A DNA stretch of 64,000 nucleotides from Massilia sp. BSC265 (GCF_000740675.1 NZ_JPXI01000033.1:496001-560000), one strand, 5' to 3'; positions 1 through 7,765 are shown, numbered from the stretch's first letter. Program-made: numbers and translations. Notes: generated from the letters alone by a model not told the origin.

Positions 1-254
1 CGCCCGCGGTGATCCGCGCCGCGCGCAAGCACCTGGCGCGCCTCGAATCGCAGGCGCTGGACACGACGCCGCAGCTCGACCTGTTCGCCGCTCCTTCCGA
101 AGAAGCGGCGGACGTGGCGCCGGCGCCCCATGCTGCTCCCGACGATGGCGTGAACCACGAGCTGCACAAAGCCCTGGCTGCGATCGACCCGGATGCCCTG
201 AGCCCACGCGAAGCGCTCGAACGGCTCTACGAGCTGAAGCGACTCGTCGCCTGA
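1..254 (+). CDS. mutS: DNA mismatch repair protein MutS, C-terminal end (partial)
   Basis: Only the last 84 or so residues are present because the gene enters from the left edge; the frame is open from base 3. The visible part has the Gln-Leu-Asp-Leu-Phe element that links the MutS ATPase domain to its tail, an acidic/Ala-rich spacer, and the terminal helix ending [12 protein letters not shown], which matches the MutS C-terminal multimerisation segment. MutS recognises mismatches and recruits MutL. The stop TGA overlaps the next ATG (TGATG), so the following gene may be translationally coupled. The identification rests on the tail alone, but that tail is distinctive. Confidence 0.85.
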   Translation, partial: PAVIRAARKHLARLESQALDTTPQLDLFAAPSEEAADVAPAPHAAPDDGVNHELHKALAAIDPDALSPREALERLYELKRLVA

Positions 255-1219
255 TGCCGGCGCGCCGTCCCTTCATCCTGGCTGGCCTGCTCGCGGCTGC
301 CTTGGCCGCGGCGCCGGCCATCGCCCGTGACAAGAAAAAGGAAAAGCAAACGGATGAGCACGCGCACCGCTTCGCGGTCGTGGGCCACCGCGCAGCCCAG
401 GGTGGAGAGGAGGCGCTGAAGGAGGTGCTGCTGGATGCGAAGGACGAGGACCTTGCCTTCCTGGTGGTCAACGGCATCAAGAGCGAGCAGGAAACCTGCC
501 GCGACAGCGTGTATCAGCAACGGCGCGCGCTGTTCGACAAGGCCAGGCGCCCCGTCATCCTTTCCCTGAGCGGAGACGACTGGACCGGCTGCCGCAATTC
601 GGCGGGCCGCACGAATGCCATCGAACGCCTGAACCGGCTGCGCGAGCTGTTCTACGGCGAGCCGGAATCGCTCGGCAAGGACAAGCTTGCCTTGACGCGC
701 CTGTCGAGCAGCCCGCGTTTCCGCAGCTATGCCGAGAACGCCCACTGGCAGGTCGGCAAGGTGCTGTACGCCACCATCAACCTGCCGGCGGCAAACAACC
801 ACTACCTGCCGGCCGCGGGACGCAACAGCGAGTACGAAGACCGGACCGTGGCCAACCGCTTCTGGCTCAACCGCCTGTTCGCGATCGCCAAGCAGGACAA
901 GGTCGATGCGGTGGTGCTGTTCGCCGAAGGGAATATGCAGCCGCTGCTACAGCCGGCCAACGGGCTGCGCGCCCTGCTGCAGCGGGCTCCTGCGATTCAG
1001 GATGGCTTTGCGGAAACGCGCCGCCAGTTGCAGCAGCGTGCGGCCAATTTCAAGGGACGGGTACTGGTGGTGGACAGCGCCGGGCTGCCCAAGGAAGCCC
1101 GCCCGGCGATCGAATGGCGCGGCAATCTGGGGCACTTGTCCGTCGGTGCGCACGCGGTGGAGGTGCGGGTGGCGGGCAAGGGAGATAAGTTGTTCAGCTT
1201 GGGCGAAGCACACCGCTAG
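254..1219 (+). CDS. Exported, degenerate metallophosphoesterase-like protein
   Basis: This 321-residue protein begins with a typical signal peptide (about residues 1-24, ending AIA-R), so it should be periplasmic. The remainder follows the plan of secreted calcineurin-like phosphoesterases: an N-terminal beta strand, a CRDSVYQQRRALFDKARRP-type helix, a GDDWTGC segment, an ERLNRLRELF helix and a C-terminal VLVVDS strand. The positions where that family normally has metal ligands (GD, GDxK, GDN, GDTH) read instead as GH, NGIK, GDD and DSAG. It therefore looks like a catalytically dead relative or one with changed chemistry. It overlaps the mutS stop by one base. The family link is inferred by pattern, so the function is unknown. 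Confidence 0.7.
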   Translation: MPARRPFILAGLLAAALAAAPAIARDKKKEKQTDEHAHRFAVVGHRAAQGGEEALKEVLLDAKDEDLAFLVVNGIKSEQETCRDSVYQQRRALFDKARRPVILSLSGDDWTGCRNSAGRTNAIERLNRLRELFYGEPESLGKDKLALTRLSSSPRFRSYAENAHWQVGKVLYATINLPAANNHYLPAAGRNSEYEDRTVANRFWLNRLFAIAKQDKVDAVVLFAEGNMQPLLQPANGLRALLQRAPAIQDGFAETRRQLQQRAANFKGRVLVVDSAGLPKEARPAIEWRGNLGHLSVGAHAVEVRVAGKGDKLFSLGEAHR

Positions 1220-1230
1220 CGGCTGCGCCC

Positions 1231-1259
1231 GTAAGGTGGTCGGCTCAGCCGACCGCCCT
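1231..1259. repeat. Short palindrome shared with a second copy near 7.66 kb
   Basis: GGTCGGCT and AGCCGACC (1238-1245 and 1247-1254) form a perfect 8-base dyad between the convergent ends of the phosphoesterase-like gene and slyD. The block GTAAGGTGGTCGGCT is almost identical to GTAGGGTGGTCGGCT at 7659-7673, which suggests a dispersed REP-like unit. It may also act as a bidirectional terminator, although no T-run follows. Confidence 0.45.
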
Positions 1260-1277
1260 GCATGCAATCCGCCGCGC

Positions 1278-1811
1278 TTACAGCGGCTTGCTACGGAAGT
1301 GGTCGCCCTCTTCGCTGTCTTCCATCTCTTCATGATGGTGACCATGCGCACCGTGCACGTGACCATGGGCGATCTCTTCCGGCGTCGCTTCACGCACGTC
1401 GATCACCGACAGGTCGAAACGCAGCGCCATGCCGGCCAGCGGGTGGTTGCCGTCCAGCACAACCTTGTCGTCCGCGATGTCGGTGACGGTGAAGATGGTC
1501 GGTTCGTCGTCCACGCCTTCGGCCACGCCTTCGAACTGCATGCCGACTTCGAGCGGTTCCGGGAGGCGCTTGCGGTCTTCGACCTTCACCAGCTCCGGAT
1601 CGTAGTCACCGAAGGCATCCTCGGGCTCGACCTGGATCGTCGACGAGTAGCCTGCTTCCTTGCCGTCGAGTTCTTCTTCGATCTTCGGCAGGGTGTTTTC
1701 GTAGCCGCCGTGCAGGTACACCATCGGCTGGGAGCCCTCCTCGATCAGGTTGTTCTGGGCGTCCGACAGCTTGTAGTTGACCGACACGACCGTATTCTTG
1801 GCAATCTTCAT
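1278..1811 (-). CDS. slyD: FKBP-type peptidyl-prolyl isomerase SlyD
   Basis: This 177-residue protein has the SlyD layout: an FKBP core split by an insert-in-flap chaperone domain (roughly residues 70-125, containing EPEDAFGDYDPELV), then a His-rich tail (about 148-164, GHVHGAHGHHH) of the kind that binds nickel and other metals. SlyD is a cytosolic prolyl isomerase and chaperone that helps metal delivery to hydrogenases and other enzymes. A Shine-Dalgarno AAAGGA lies just upstream of the ATG. Transcription is divergent from roxA. The tail is short compared with E. coli SlyD but keeps clustered His residues. The assignment is confident. Confidence 0.93.
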   Translation of the reverse strand: MKIAKNTVVSVNYKLSDAQNNLIEEGSQPMVYLHGGYENTLPKIEEELDGKEAGYSSTIQVEPEDAFGDYDPELVKVEDRKRLPEPLEVGMQFEGVAEGVDDEPTIFTVTDIADDKVVLDGNHPLAGMALRFDLSVIDVREATPEEIAHGHVHGAHGHHHEEMEDSEEGDHFRSKPL

Positions 1812-1838
1812 CGCAGATCCTTTCGTTATGAACCCCGG

Positions 1839-1844
1839 ATTATA
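1839..1844 (-). promoter_or_regulatory. Candidate -10 element for slyD
   Basis: On the minus strand this reads TATAAT, 28 bases before the slyD ATG, with a Shine-Dalgarno between them. No good -35 is visible, so this is a tentative sigma-70 promoter. Confidence 0.45.
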
Positions 1845-1902
1845 CCCTCACCCGACTATGACACCTGTTTGGATGGCATGGTTGGGTGCCTCATTGGCTG
1901 GT

Positions 1903-1908
1903 TATAAT
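1903..1908 (+). promoter_or_regulatory. Candidate -10 element for roxA (possible leaderless start)
   Basis: A perfect TATAAT ends only five bases before the roxA ATG at 1914, and no Shine-Dalgarno is seen. A weak TTGGGT lies 15 bases upstream of it. If used, transcription would begin at or next to the start codon, giving a leaderless message. Confidence 0.45.
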
Positions 1909-1913
1909 GGCGC

Positions 1914-3035
1914 ATGAAAAAATTACAGCTTCTCGGGAATATTACTCCCGCCCAGTTCCTGCGCGATTACTGGCACAAGAAACCGCTGCTGATCCGCCAG
2001 GCCATCCCCGGCTTCAAGCCCCTGCTCACCTTCTCGAAACTCGCCGAGCTCGCCCGCCAGAACTACGTCGAATCGCGCCTCGTGACCCTGCGCGACGGCC
2101 AGTGGGACATGCAGCACGGCCCGCTCGCCGAACTGCCGGCCCGCACCGAACGCGAATGGACCATGCTGGTCCAGGGCGTCAACCTCCATGACGAGCGCGC
2201 CGACGAACTGCTGCGCCAGTTCCGCTTCGTGCCGGACGCGCGCCTCGACGACCTGATGGTCAGCTACGCCAGCGACGGGGGCGGCGTCGGTCCGCACTTC
2301 GACTCCTACGACGTGTTCCTGCTGCAGGCGCAGGGCAAGCGCCGCTGGCGCATCAGCGCGCAGCAGAACCTGGACCTGGTCGAAGGCCTGCCGCTGAAGA
2401 TCCTCGCCAACTTCGAGGCCGACGAGGAATTCGTGCTCGAGCCGGGCGACATGCTCTACCTGCCGCCGCACTACGCCCACGACGGCGTCGCCGAGGGCGA
2501 ATGCATGACCTACTCGATCGGCTTCCGTTCGCCTTCGTTCCAGGAATTGGGCGAAGCCTTCCTGCAGTTCATGGCCGACTCGATCGACCTGCCGGGCCGC
2601 TATGACGATCCGGACCTGCAGCAGCCGAAGAACCCGGCCGAGATCCCGCGCGAGATGCTCTCGACCATTACCGAAGAGCTCAACAAGGTGCGCTGGGACG
2701 AGGAAGACGTGACCATCTTCCTGGGCGAATACCTGTCCGAACCGAAACACAACGTGTTCTTCACCGGCCCGGCCAAGCCGCTGACGGTCGGCCGCTTCAT
2801 GGAGACCGCGGCGAAACGGGGCCTGAAGCTGTCGAGCAAGACCCTGATGCTCTACCGCGGCAAGAACGTCTTCATCAATGGCGAATCCTTCGCCGTCGGC
2901 CGCGCCGACAAGGCAGTGCTGGACGTGCTGGCCAACGAGCGGCGCCTCCAGGGCGAGCTGCTGGCCAGCGCCACCGACGACGTGCTCGAAGCCCTGTACA
3001 CCTGGTACCAGGACGGCTGGGTCGAGCTGGGGTAA
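1914..3035 (+). CDS. roxA: Ribosomal protein uL16 arginine hydroxylase (JmjC cupin oxygenase)
   Basis: At 373 residues this equals the length of E. coli RoxA/YcfD, a 2-oxoglutarate and Fe(II)-dependent oxygenase that hydroxylates an arginine of ribosomal protein L16. The iron-binding facial triad is visible: His128 and Asp130 in GPHFDSYDVF and a distal His near 189 in PPHYAHDGV. The N-terminal region (TPAQFLRDYWHKKPLLIRQA) is the conserved RoxA entry, and the C-terminal part is the family's winged-helix-like extension. The start is fixed by the conserved N-terminus. The gene stands between divergent slyD and the small DUF7931 gene 12 bases downstream. Confidence 0.9.
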   Translation: MKKLQLLGNITPAQFLRDYWHKKPLLIRQAIPGFKPLLTFSKLAELARQNYVESRLVTLRDGQWDMQHGPLAELPARTEREWTMLVQGVNLHDERADELLRQFRFVPDARLDDLMVSYASDGGGVGPHFDSYDVFLLQAQGKRRWRISAQQNLDLVEGLPLKILANFEADEEFVLEPGDMLYLPPHYAHDGVAEGECMTYSIGFRSPSFQELGEAFLQFMADSIDLPGRYDDPDLQQPKNPAEIPREMLSTITEELNKVRWDEEDVTIFLGEYLSEPKHNVFFTGPAKPLTVGRFMETAAKRGLKLSSKTLMLYRGKNVFINGESFAVGRADKAVLDVLANERRLQGELLASATDDVLEALYTWYQDGWVELG

Positions 3036-3047
3036 GGGAGGACGGCC

Positions 3048-3527
3048 ATGCAGGAAGCACAGACGGTGCGTTTCGATACCCGGGCGGAATTCGACATCCA
3101 GTTCCGCGCCTGCCTGGCCGCTGCCCGCGCCCGCATCGACCTGTTCGACCCCGACTTCGCCGTGTTCCCGCTGGGAGCCAGCGAGGTCGAGGCGAGCCTG
3201 CGGGAATTCCTCAAGCGTGGCGGGGTGCTGCGCCTGGCAATGCACTCGCCTGCCCATATCGAGCGCCACTACCCGCGCTTCGTACGCCTGCTGCGCGACT
3301 ACAGCCACCTGCTCAGCTGCCGCAACACACCCAAGGGCCTGCGCACTCTCACCGATTCCTTCTGCATTGCCGACGACGTGCATGTGGTGCGCCGCTTTCA
3401 CAGTGCGCACATGCGGGGCGGGGCCAGCTTCGCCGTGCCGGACGCCGTCGACCTGCCGCGCCACCGCTTCGATGCGATTTGGGAAGAATCTTTTCCTGTC
3501 TTTCAGTCAACCACAACAGGCTTGTGA
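3048..3527 (+). CDS. DUF7931 domain protein (phospholipase D-like fold, non-catalytic)
   Basis: This 159-residue cytosolic protein has no signal peptide or membrane segment. The pattern of an Asp-rich RIDLFDPDFAVFPL strand, a REFLKRGGVLRLAMH helix-strand unit and a C-terminal DSFCIADDVHVVRRFHSAHMRG strand resembles the small PLD-superfamily-like DUF7931 proteins of betaproteobacteria. The HxK motif of active phospholipases D is not evident. It follows roxA by 12 bases with a good Shine-Dalgarno (GGGAGG), so the two are probably cotranscribed. Function is unknown. Confidence 0.75.
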   Translation: MQEAQTVRFDTRAEFDIQFRACLAAARARIDLFDPDFAVFPLGASEVEASLREFLKRGGVLRLAMHSPAHIERHYPRFVRLLRDYSHLLSCRNTPKGLRTLTDSFCIADDVHVVRRFHSAHMRGGASFAVPDAVDLPRHRFDAIWEESFPVFQSTTTGL

Positions 3528-3634
3528 ACGTTATAAGGGTATTGTCACCAAGTTGACGGCCTTGCCGTTTCATCTTGAAACAATATAAAGCTTATTAAGC
3601 CGCAAATTACTTTCGCATAGGCATGACTCCGCTA

Positions 3635-3661
3635 TTGCGATTCAGTAAATTTGGCTATAAT
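3635..3661 (+). promoter_or_regulatory. Candidate sigma-70 promoter for the Ala-rich lipoprotein
   Basis: TTGCGA (3635-3640) and a perfect TATAAT (3656-3661) are separated by 15 bases in an AT-rich stretch. This would give a leader of about 130 nucleotides before the ATG at 3797. The short spacer lowers confidence. Confidence 0.5.
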
Positions 3662-3733
3662 ATCAGGTCAGGAAGGATCCGTTGCCGATCTGGCAGCATT
3701 GCTTTTACTGAAAGCACGAGAATTCCTCTGAGC

Positions 3734-3753
3734 AATAATTACCGGTAATTATT
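3734..3753. promoter_or_regulatory. Perfect 20-bp palindrome in the lipoprotein leader
   Basis: AATAATTACC followed directly by its reverse complement GGTAATTATT forms a gapless 20-base dyad about 45 bases before the lipoprotein ATG. It could be an operator for a dimeric regulator or an RNA hairpin in the leader. The 270-base region around it (3528-3796) contains no gene. Confidence 0.55.
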
Positions 3754-3796
3754 ATTCAAACAAGCAGTATTTACTTTTGAAATATTAAGGAAAATC

Positions 3797-4054
3797 ATGA
3801 AAAAATCCCTGCTGATCGTTTCCCTGATGGCTGTTGCTCTGGCTGCTTGCAGCAAGAAAGAAGAAGCTGCTCCGGCCGCTCCGACCGCTGCTGAAGCACC
3901 GGCTGCTGCTACCACCGACGCTGCTGCCACCCCGGCCGCTACCGACGCAACCACCGCTGCTCCGGCTGCTGACGCTGCTGCTGCAACCGCTACCCCGGCT
4001 GCTGACGCTGCTGCGACCACCCCGGCTGCTGACGCTGCTGCGACCACCAAGTAA
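3797..4054 (+). CDS. Small Ala/Thr/Pro-rich lipoprotein with tandem repeats
   Basis: This 85-residue protein has a lipoprotein signal (MKKSLLIVSLMAVALAAC) with the lipobox LAAC, so it should be lipidated at Cys18. The following Ser-Lys-Lys does not match the inner-membrane Asp+2 retention signal, so outer-membrane sorting is expected. The rest is low-complexity Ala, Pro, Thr and Asp, ending in PAADAAATT repeats. Small lipoproteins of this kind are common in Oxalobacteraceae and have no known enzymatic role; a structural or spacer role at the cell surface is a guess. It has its own promoter candidate and a strong terminator, so it is monocistronic. Confidence 0.85.
   Translation: MKKSLLIVSLMAVALAACSKKEEAAPAAPTAAEAPAAATTDAAATPAATDATTAAPAADAAAATATPAADAAATTPAADAAATTK
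3995..4048 (+). repeat. Two perfect 27-bp tandem repeats in the lipoprotein gene
   Basis: Copies at 3995-4021 and 4022-4048 are identical and each encodes PAADAAATT. A third diverged unit (PAADAAAATAT) precedes them. Perfect tandem copies in frame allow the tail length to change without a frameshift. Confidence 0.85.
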
Positions 4055-4073
4055 TCAGCACGATCTGATTCGG

Positions 4074-4099
4074 AACCGGCCTGCGGGCCGGTTTTTTTT
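4074..4099 (+). terminator. Rho-independent terminator of the lipoprotein gene
   Basis: An 8-base perfect stem AACCGGCC/GGCCGGTT with a TGCG loop is followed by a run of T residues, 20 bases after the stop codon. Confidence 0.9.
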
Positions 4100-4164
4100 C
4101 GCCTGCGCGCTGGCGCGCTGCATACGGGTTGCCCGATGGTGCTCCCGTACAGGCAAACAGGCGT

Positions 4165-4193
4165 AAAAAAACCGGCCATCAAGGCCGGTTTTT
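4165..4193 (-). terminator. Rho-independent terminator of bamC (bidirectional)
   Basis: AAACCGGCC and GGCCGGTTT pair across an ATCAA loop, with A-runs and T-runs on the two sides. It lies 23 bases beyond the bamC stop and could also back up the lipoprotein terminator, whose stem uses the same ACCGGCC core. Confidence 0.85.
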
Positions 4194-4215
4194 CATCGAG
4201 CATCGAAACGCAGGA

Positions 4216-5373
4216 TTACTTCAGCTCATCCGTCAGCAGCTTCAGGATCTTCGCGCCGGTCTCGCCGGTCTCCGACTTGCCGTCATTGGTCTGCACGGTC
4301 ACCTGGCTGGTCGACGCGCCCTGCTCCGCCTTGACGATCACGCGGTAACGCTGGGCTTCCTTGGCCTTGTCTTCGGCACTGCCGAAGGTAAACAGTTTTT
4401 TCAGGAAGCCTTCCTTGTTCACAGCATCCGGATCGACGTAGCGCACGAAGTACATGCCCTGCACGCGGTCGCGGTCTTCCACGGTGAATCCGACGCGGTC
4501 GAGCGCCAGGCCGACGCGGCGCCATGCGCGGTCGTAACCTTCGTTCAGCTGGATCGCATTGCCGGCCAGCGTGGCCTGCTGCGGCGCCACCGGTGCGCTG
4601 GCGACCATGGTCTCGGCCTGCTTGGTTTCCTTCACGCCGGTCAGTTGGGCCACCAGGCGGCCCAGGAACTGCGCCTCCAGGCCCGGGTCGTTCGGACGCA
4701 CGGTCCAGATCGTGGTTTCCTTCTGGGCACCCTGCAGCACTTCCTCGGCGCCGCGGTGGCTGATCCAGATTTCGGTCGAGCCGTCCGGCAGGCGCTCCAG
4801 GCGGGTGCGGAACTTGTCACGCTCGCCGGTCGAGTAGGCGCTGTCGAACACTTTGCCGATCGACCGGCGGATGAAGTCCTGTGGAATCTTCGAACGGTTC
4901 TCGACCCAGTTGGTTTCCATGGTGCCGGTCGTGGCCGACTCGGTCTCGATGGCGAAGCCCTGGTTTTCCCAGAACTGGCGCAGCTGCGGCCACAGCTGTT
5001 CCGGGGTCTGCTTGACCACCAGCCAGCGCTGGTCGCCGTTGCGCTGCACGCTCACGGCATCGGTCGAGACCGGGCCGATCGGCTGCATCGAACCGGCCAC
5101 CGGTGCCATCGCACCCTGTGCGCCCATCTGCTGCTGGAAGCCGGAGGCGGTCGCGACACCCTTCCCGTCCGGGACGGCGTAACGGTTGTCGCGCTGCAGC
5201 GCGGTCAGGTCAGGCGGGACTTCCAGGGCGGCGGCTTTCTTGGCGCCGCGGTAGTCAACCTTGTCCGATTCGAAGATGGTGGTGCAGCCGGCGAGGCTCA
5301 GCGCGATCGCGGTCAGCGTCAGCACGCGCGCGGCGCCAGGAGTCGCGAGGGTCGTAATAGTGCGATTTGTCAT
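4216..5373 (-). CDS. bamC: Outer membrane protein assembly factor BamC
   Basis: This 385-residue lipoprotein of the BAM complex folds beta-barrel proteins into the outer membrane. The signal peptide ends in a lipobox (LAGC, Cys about residue 30). It is followed by the unstructured region that contacts BamD (DKVDYRGAKKAAALEVPPDL) and by two helix-grip domains (about 110-230 and 265-370). The PPDLTAL segment is the family hallmark. It lies 42 bases after dapA in the same direction; the dapA-bamC order is conserved in proteobacteria. A small GAACCC/GGGTTC hairpin sits in that gap. Confidence 0.93.
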   Translation of the reverse strand: MTNRTITTLATPGAARVLTLTAIALSLAGCTTIFESDKVDYRGAKKAAALEVPPDLTALQRDNRYAVPDGKGVATASGFQQQMGAQGAMAPVAGSMQPIGPVSTDAVSVQRNGDQRWLVVKQTPEQLWPQLRQFWENQGFAIETESATTGTMETNWVENRSKIPQDFIRRSIGKVFDSAYSTGERDKFRTRLERLPDGSTEIWISHRGAEEVLQGAQKETTIWTVRPNDPGLEAQFLGRLVAQLTGVKETKQAETMVASAPVAPQQATLAGNAIQLNEGYDRAWRRVGLALDRVGFTVEDRDRVQGMYFVRYVDPDAVNKEGFLKKLFTFGSAEDKAKEAQRYRVIVKAEQGASTSQVTVQTNDGKSETGETGAKILKLLTDELK

Positions 5374-5415
5374 GTCGTTCGATATCAGTTACCAGGAACC
5401 GGAACCCTCGCGGGT

Positions 5416-6297
5416 TCAGGCAGAGAGAAGGCCCGCCTGGGCCAGTGCGCCGCGGACGGTAGCATGGAAGGACGCGCCCAGCGGCGCCAGCGGCAGGCGC
5501 AGGCCGGACGGGATCTTGCCCATTTCGGCCAGTGCCCACTTGACCGGCACCGGATTCGGCTCGACGAACAGCTTGGCATGCAGGTCGAGCACGCGGTTGT
5601 TGATCTCGACCGCGCGTGCCACGTCGCCCGCCATCGCGGCAACGCACAGCTCGTGCATGGCGCGCGGCGCCACGTTGGCGGTCACCGAGATGTTGCCGGC
5701 AGCGCCGCAGAACATCAGGGCCATAGCGGTCGGGTCGTCGCCCGAGTACACGCCGAAGGACTTGTCGACCATGCGCAGCAGCTCGATGCCGCGGCCGATG
5801 TTGCCGGTGGCGTCCTTGATGCCGACGATGTTGTCGACCTGCGCCAGGTGCGCGACGGTCTCGTTGCTCATGTCGGCAACGGTGCGGCCCGGGACGTTAT
5901 ACAGGATCACCGGCAGGTCGACCGCTTCGGCGATGGCCTTGAAGTGGCGGACCATGCCTTCCTGGGTCGGGCGGTTGTAATACGGGACAACCTGCAGCGT
6001 GGCGTCGGCGCCGACGTCTTTGGCGTGCCGGGTGAGCGAAATGGCTTCGGTGGTCGAGTTGCCGCCCGCCCCGGCGATCACCGGGATGCGGCCGGCGGTG
6101 TGCTCCACCGCGATCTTGATCAGTTCGGCGTGTTCCTCGGGGGAGACGGTGGCCGATTCGCCCGTGGTGCCGACGATGACGATGCCGTCGGTGCCTTCCG
6201 CGATGTGCCAGTCGATCAGCTTGCGCAGAGAGTCGCGGTCAAGACTGCCGTCCTCGAACATCGGGGTGACGATTGCTACGATGCTGCCCTTAATCAT
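5416..6297 (-). CDS. dapA: 4-hydroxy-tetrahydrodipicolinate synthase DapA
   Basis: This 293-residue TIM-barrel aldolase condenses pyruvate with aspartate semialdehyde in lysine and diaminopimelate synthesis. Key residues sit at the classical E. coli positions: the GTTGE loop with Thr44 and Thr45, Tyr107 in YYNRP, Tyr133 in the [10 protein letters not shown] strand, and the Schiff-base Lys161 in GIKDATG. The length is normal. It is the first gene of a dapA-bamC pair on the minus strand, supplying peptidoglycan and lysine precursors alongside an outer-membrane assembly factor. Confidence 0.97.
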   Translation of the reverse strand: MIKGSIVAIVTPMFEDGSLDRDSLRKLIDWHIAEGTDGIVIVGTTGESATVSPEEHAELIKIAVEHTAGRIPVIAGAGGNSTTEAISLTRHAKDVGADATLQVVPYYNRPTQEGMVRHFKAIAEAVDLPVILYNVPGRTVADMSNETVAHLAQVDNIVGIKDATGNIGRGIELLRMVDKSFGVYSGDDPTAMALMFCGAAGNISVTANVAPRAMHELCVAAMAGDVARAVEINNRVLDLHAKLFVEPNPVPVKWALAEMGKIPSGLRLPLAPLGASFHATVRGALAQAGLLSA

Positions 6298-6354
6298 ATG
6301 CGTTGGCCGTGCCGGAAAGTAAATAAAAGTCTGATTGTAGCGGATAGCCCGCGT

Positions 6355-6930
6355 CTATGGTTCATTCGTGGCCACATTATGGTCGAGCCGCGCCTCGGTT
6401 TTGGCAAAGGCGGGGCCAGCCGCGCACAGGCGCTGCACCTGCGCCGGGTGGGGACGGTCGACGTGGCCGTCCTCGTAGGCCAGCACCTGCAAGCCACCCT
6501 GGCGTGCCAAGCCCAGCAGTTCCTCGGGCGCCAGCAGGAAGTCCGGATTCGACGGCTTGCCGTAGATCTGGTTTCCCTGCGCAAAGGTTTCGTAGATCAG
6601 GATGCCGTCCGGACGCAGGCTGGCGGCCAGCTGCGCAAACAACGGGCGGTACAGGTAATTGGTGACGACGACCAGCGCGAAGCGCCCCGGCTCGAAGGGC
6701 CAGACGGCGCCCTCGGCTTCGAGGTCGTGCTGCAGCGTGGCGACATTGCGACCAGCAAGCGGCCCCAGGAGTTCCGGGTTGCGGTCGAGCGCCAGCACCT
6801 GCATGCCGCGCGCCGCCAGCAGGCGCGTGTGGCGGCCGCTGCCGCAAGCCAGGTCGAGCGCTTCGCCGGGCTTTGCCAGCGAAGCGAATCGTGCGACCCA
6901 GGGCGAGACCGGCAGGTTCATCATGTTCAT
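6355..6930 (-). CDS. Class I SAM-dependent methyltransferase
   Basis: This 191-residue Rossmann-fold methyltransferase has motif I (LDLACGSGRHTRLLA, about residues 25-40), the acidic motif II (LALDRNP) and a VVVTNYLYRPLF segment in place of motif IV. The substrate cannot be told from sequence; related small proteins are TehB-like or unassigned. Its start overlaps the stop of the M50 protease gene by four bases (ATGA), so the two are translationally coupled. Confidence 0.85.
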   Translation of the reverse strand: MNMMNLPVSPWVARFASLAKPGEALDLACGSGRHTRLLAARGMQVLALDRNPELLGPLAGRNVATLQHDLEAEGAVWPFEPGRFALVVVTNYLYRPLFAQLAASLRPDGILIYETFAQGNQIYGKPSNPDFLLAPEELLGLARQGGLQVLAYEDGHVDRPHPAQVQRLCAAGPAFAKTEARLDHNVATNEP

Positions 6931-7583
6931 GTGAGCAGCAGGGTCAGGGGCGAGGCGATCAGCTGCAGCAGGATGCGGCCGAGCGTCATCACCGGCATCA
7001 CCCAGAAGGCCAGCACGTTCAGGAAGATCAGCGCCAGCACGATGAAGAAACCGTAGGGCTCGATGCGCGAGAACTTGTAGGCCAGGCGGGTCGGCAGCAT
7101 GCTCGTGACCACGCGGCCGCCGTCGAGGGGCGGAATCGGCAGCAGGTTAAAGGCGAACATCAGGAGGTTGGCGAACAGGCCGGCCTGCGCCACCTTGTGC
7201 GGGAATTCCTCCTCCACGCCGAAGGCCACCAGCAGCACCGCCAGCACCAGCCACAGGAAGGCCATGATGAAGTTGGCGCCCGGGCCGGCCAGCGCCACCC
7301 AGGCCATGTCGCGCTTGGGGTTGCGCAGGCGGCTGAAATCCACGGGGACAGGCTTGGCGTAGCCGAATACGAAGCCGCTGGTCAGGTACAGCACGATCGG
7401 GATGACGATGGTACCGAGGATGTCGACATGGACCAGCGGGTTGAGCGTCATGCGCCCGGCGGCATAGGCGGTGTTGTCGCCGAAGTAGCGGGCGACATAG
7501 GCGTGGGCGGCTTCGTGCAGGGTAATCGCAAAAAGAACGGGGAGCGCGTAGACGGCGATATTGCGTATGAGTTCTGGATCCAT
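6927..7583 (-). CDS. Site-2 protease family (M50) intramembrane metalloprotease
   Basis: This is a membrane-embedded zinc protease of about 218 residues with the HEAAH motif (23-27) in the first membrane helix and the distal zinc-ligand motif LPIPPLDGG (Asp154). Between them is the AGPGANF helix typical of this family. I start at the ATG at 7583 because the longer open frame upstream is non-conserved and runs through a repeat. It overlaps the downstream methyltransferase by four bases. Small stand-alone M50 proteins like this commonly neighbour yciO in betaproteobacteria; the substrate is unknown. Confidence 0.87.
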   Translation of the reverse strand: MDPELIRNIAVYALPVLFAITLHEAAHAYVARYFGDNTAYAAGRMTLNPLVHVDILGTIVIPIVLYLTSGFVFGYAKPVPVDFSRLRNPKRDMAWVALAGPGANFIMAFLWLVLAVLLVAFGVEEEFPHKVAQAGLFANLLMFAFNLLPIPPLDGGRVVTSMLPTRLAYKFSRIEPYGFFIVLALIFLNVLAFWVMPVMTLGRILLQLIASPLTLLLT

Positions 7584-7657
7584 GTGCGCGATTCTATCAG
7601 GTCCGCAGGACCCGGCAGTTAGACCTTGCTGAAGGCATCGCTTGACGGGATGCTGCG

Positions 7658-7765
7658 GCGTAGGGTGGTCGGCTTGCCGAGCGCGTCCGACTACACGCTG
7701 AGTAGACACGAATCGATTATTCCCGGGCTGGCTGAACGCGCGTTCGGCATCGCCGGACACCCTAC
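7658..7765. repeat. Imperfect long inverted repeat (REP/MITE-like)
   Basis: The left arm 7658-7685 begins GCGTAGGGTGGTCGGC and the right arm 7738-7765 ends GCCGGACACCCTACAGC. Their outer 25 or so bases pair with a few mismatches across a spacer of about 50 bases. The right arm covers the stop codon of the yciO-like gene. The left-arm core recurs at 1231-1245. No gene lies in the element (7584-7761). Confidence 0.55.

Noticed and set aside
3995..4048. Tandem repeats considered as a CRISPR array
   Set aside because: Units are contiguous with no spacers, in frame and code for PAADAAATT.
4129..7056. Very long open frame on the plus strand across bamC, dapA and the methyltransferase
   Set aside because: It is antisense to three well-supported genes; its composition (Arg, Gly, His and Ala runs) is the usual shadow of GC-rich codon bias.
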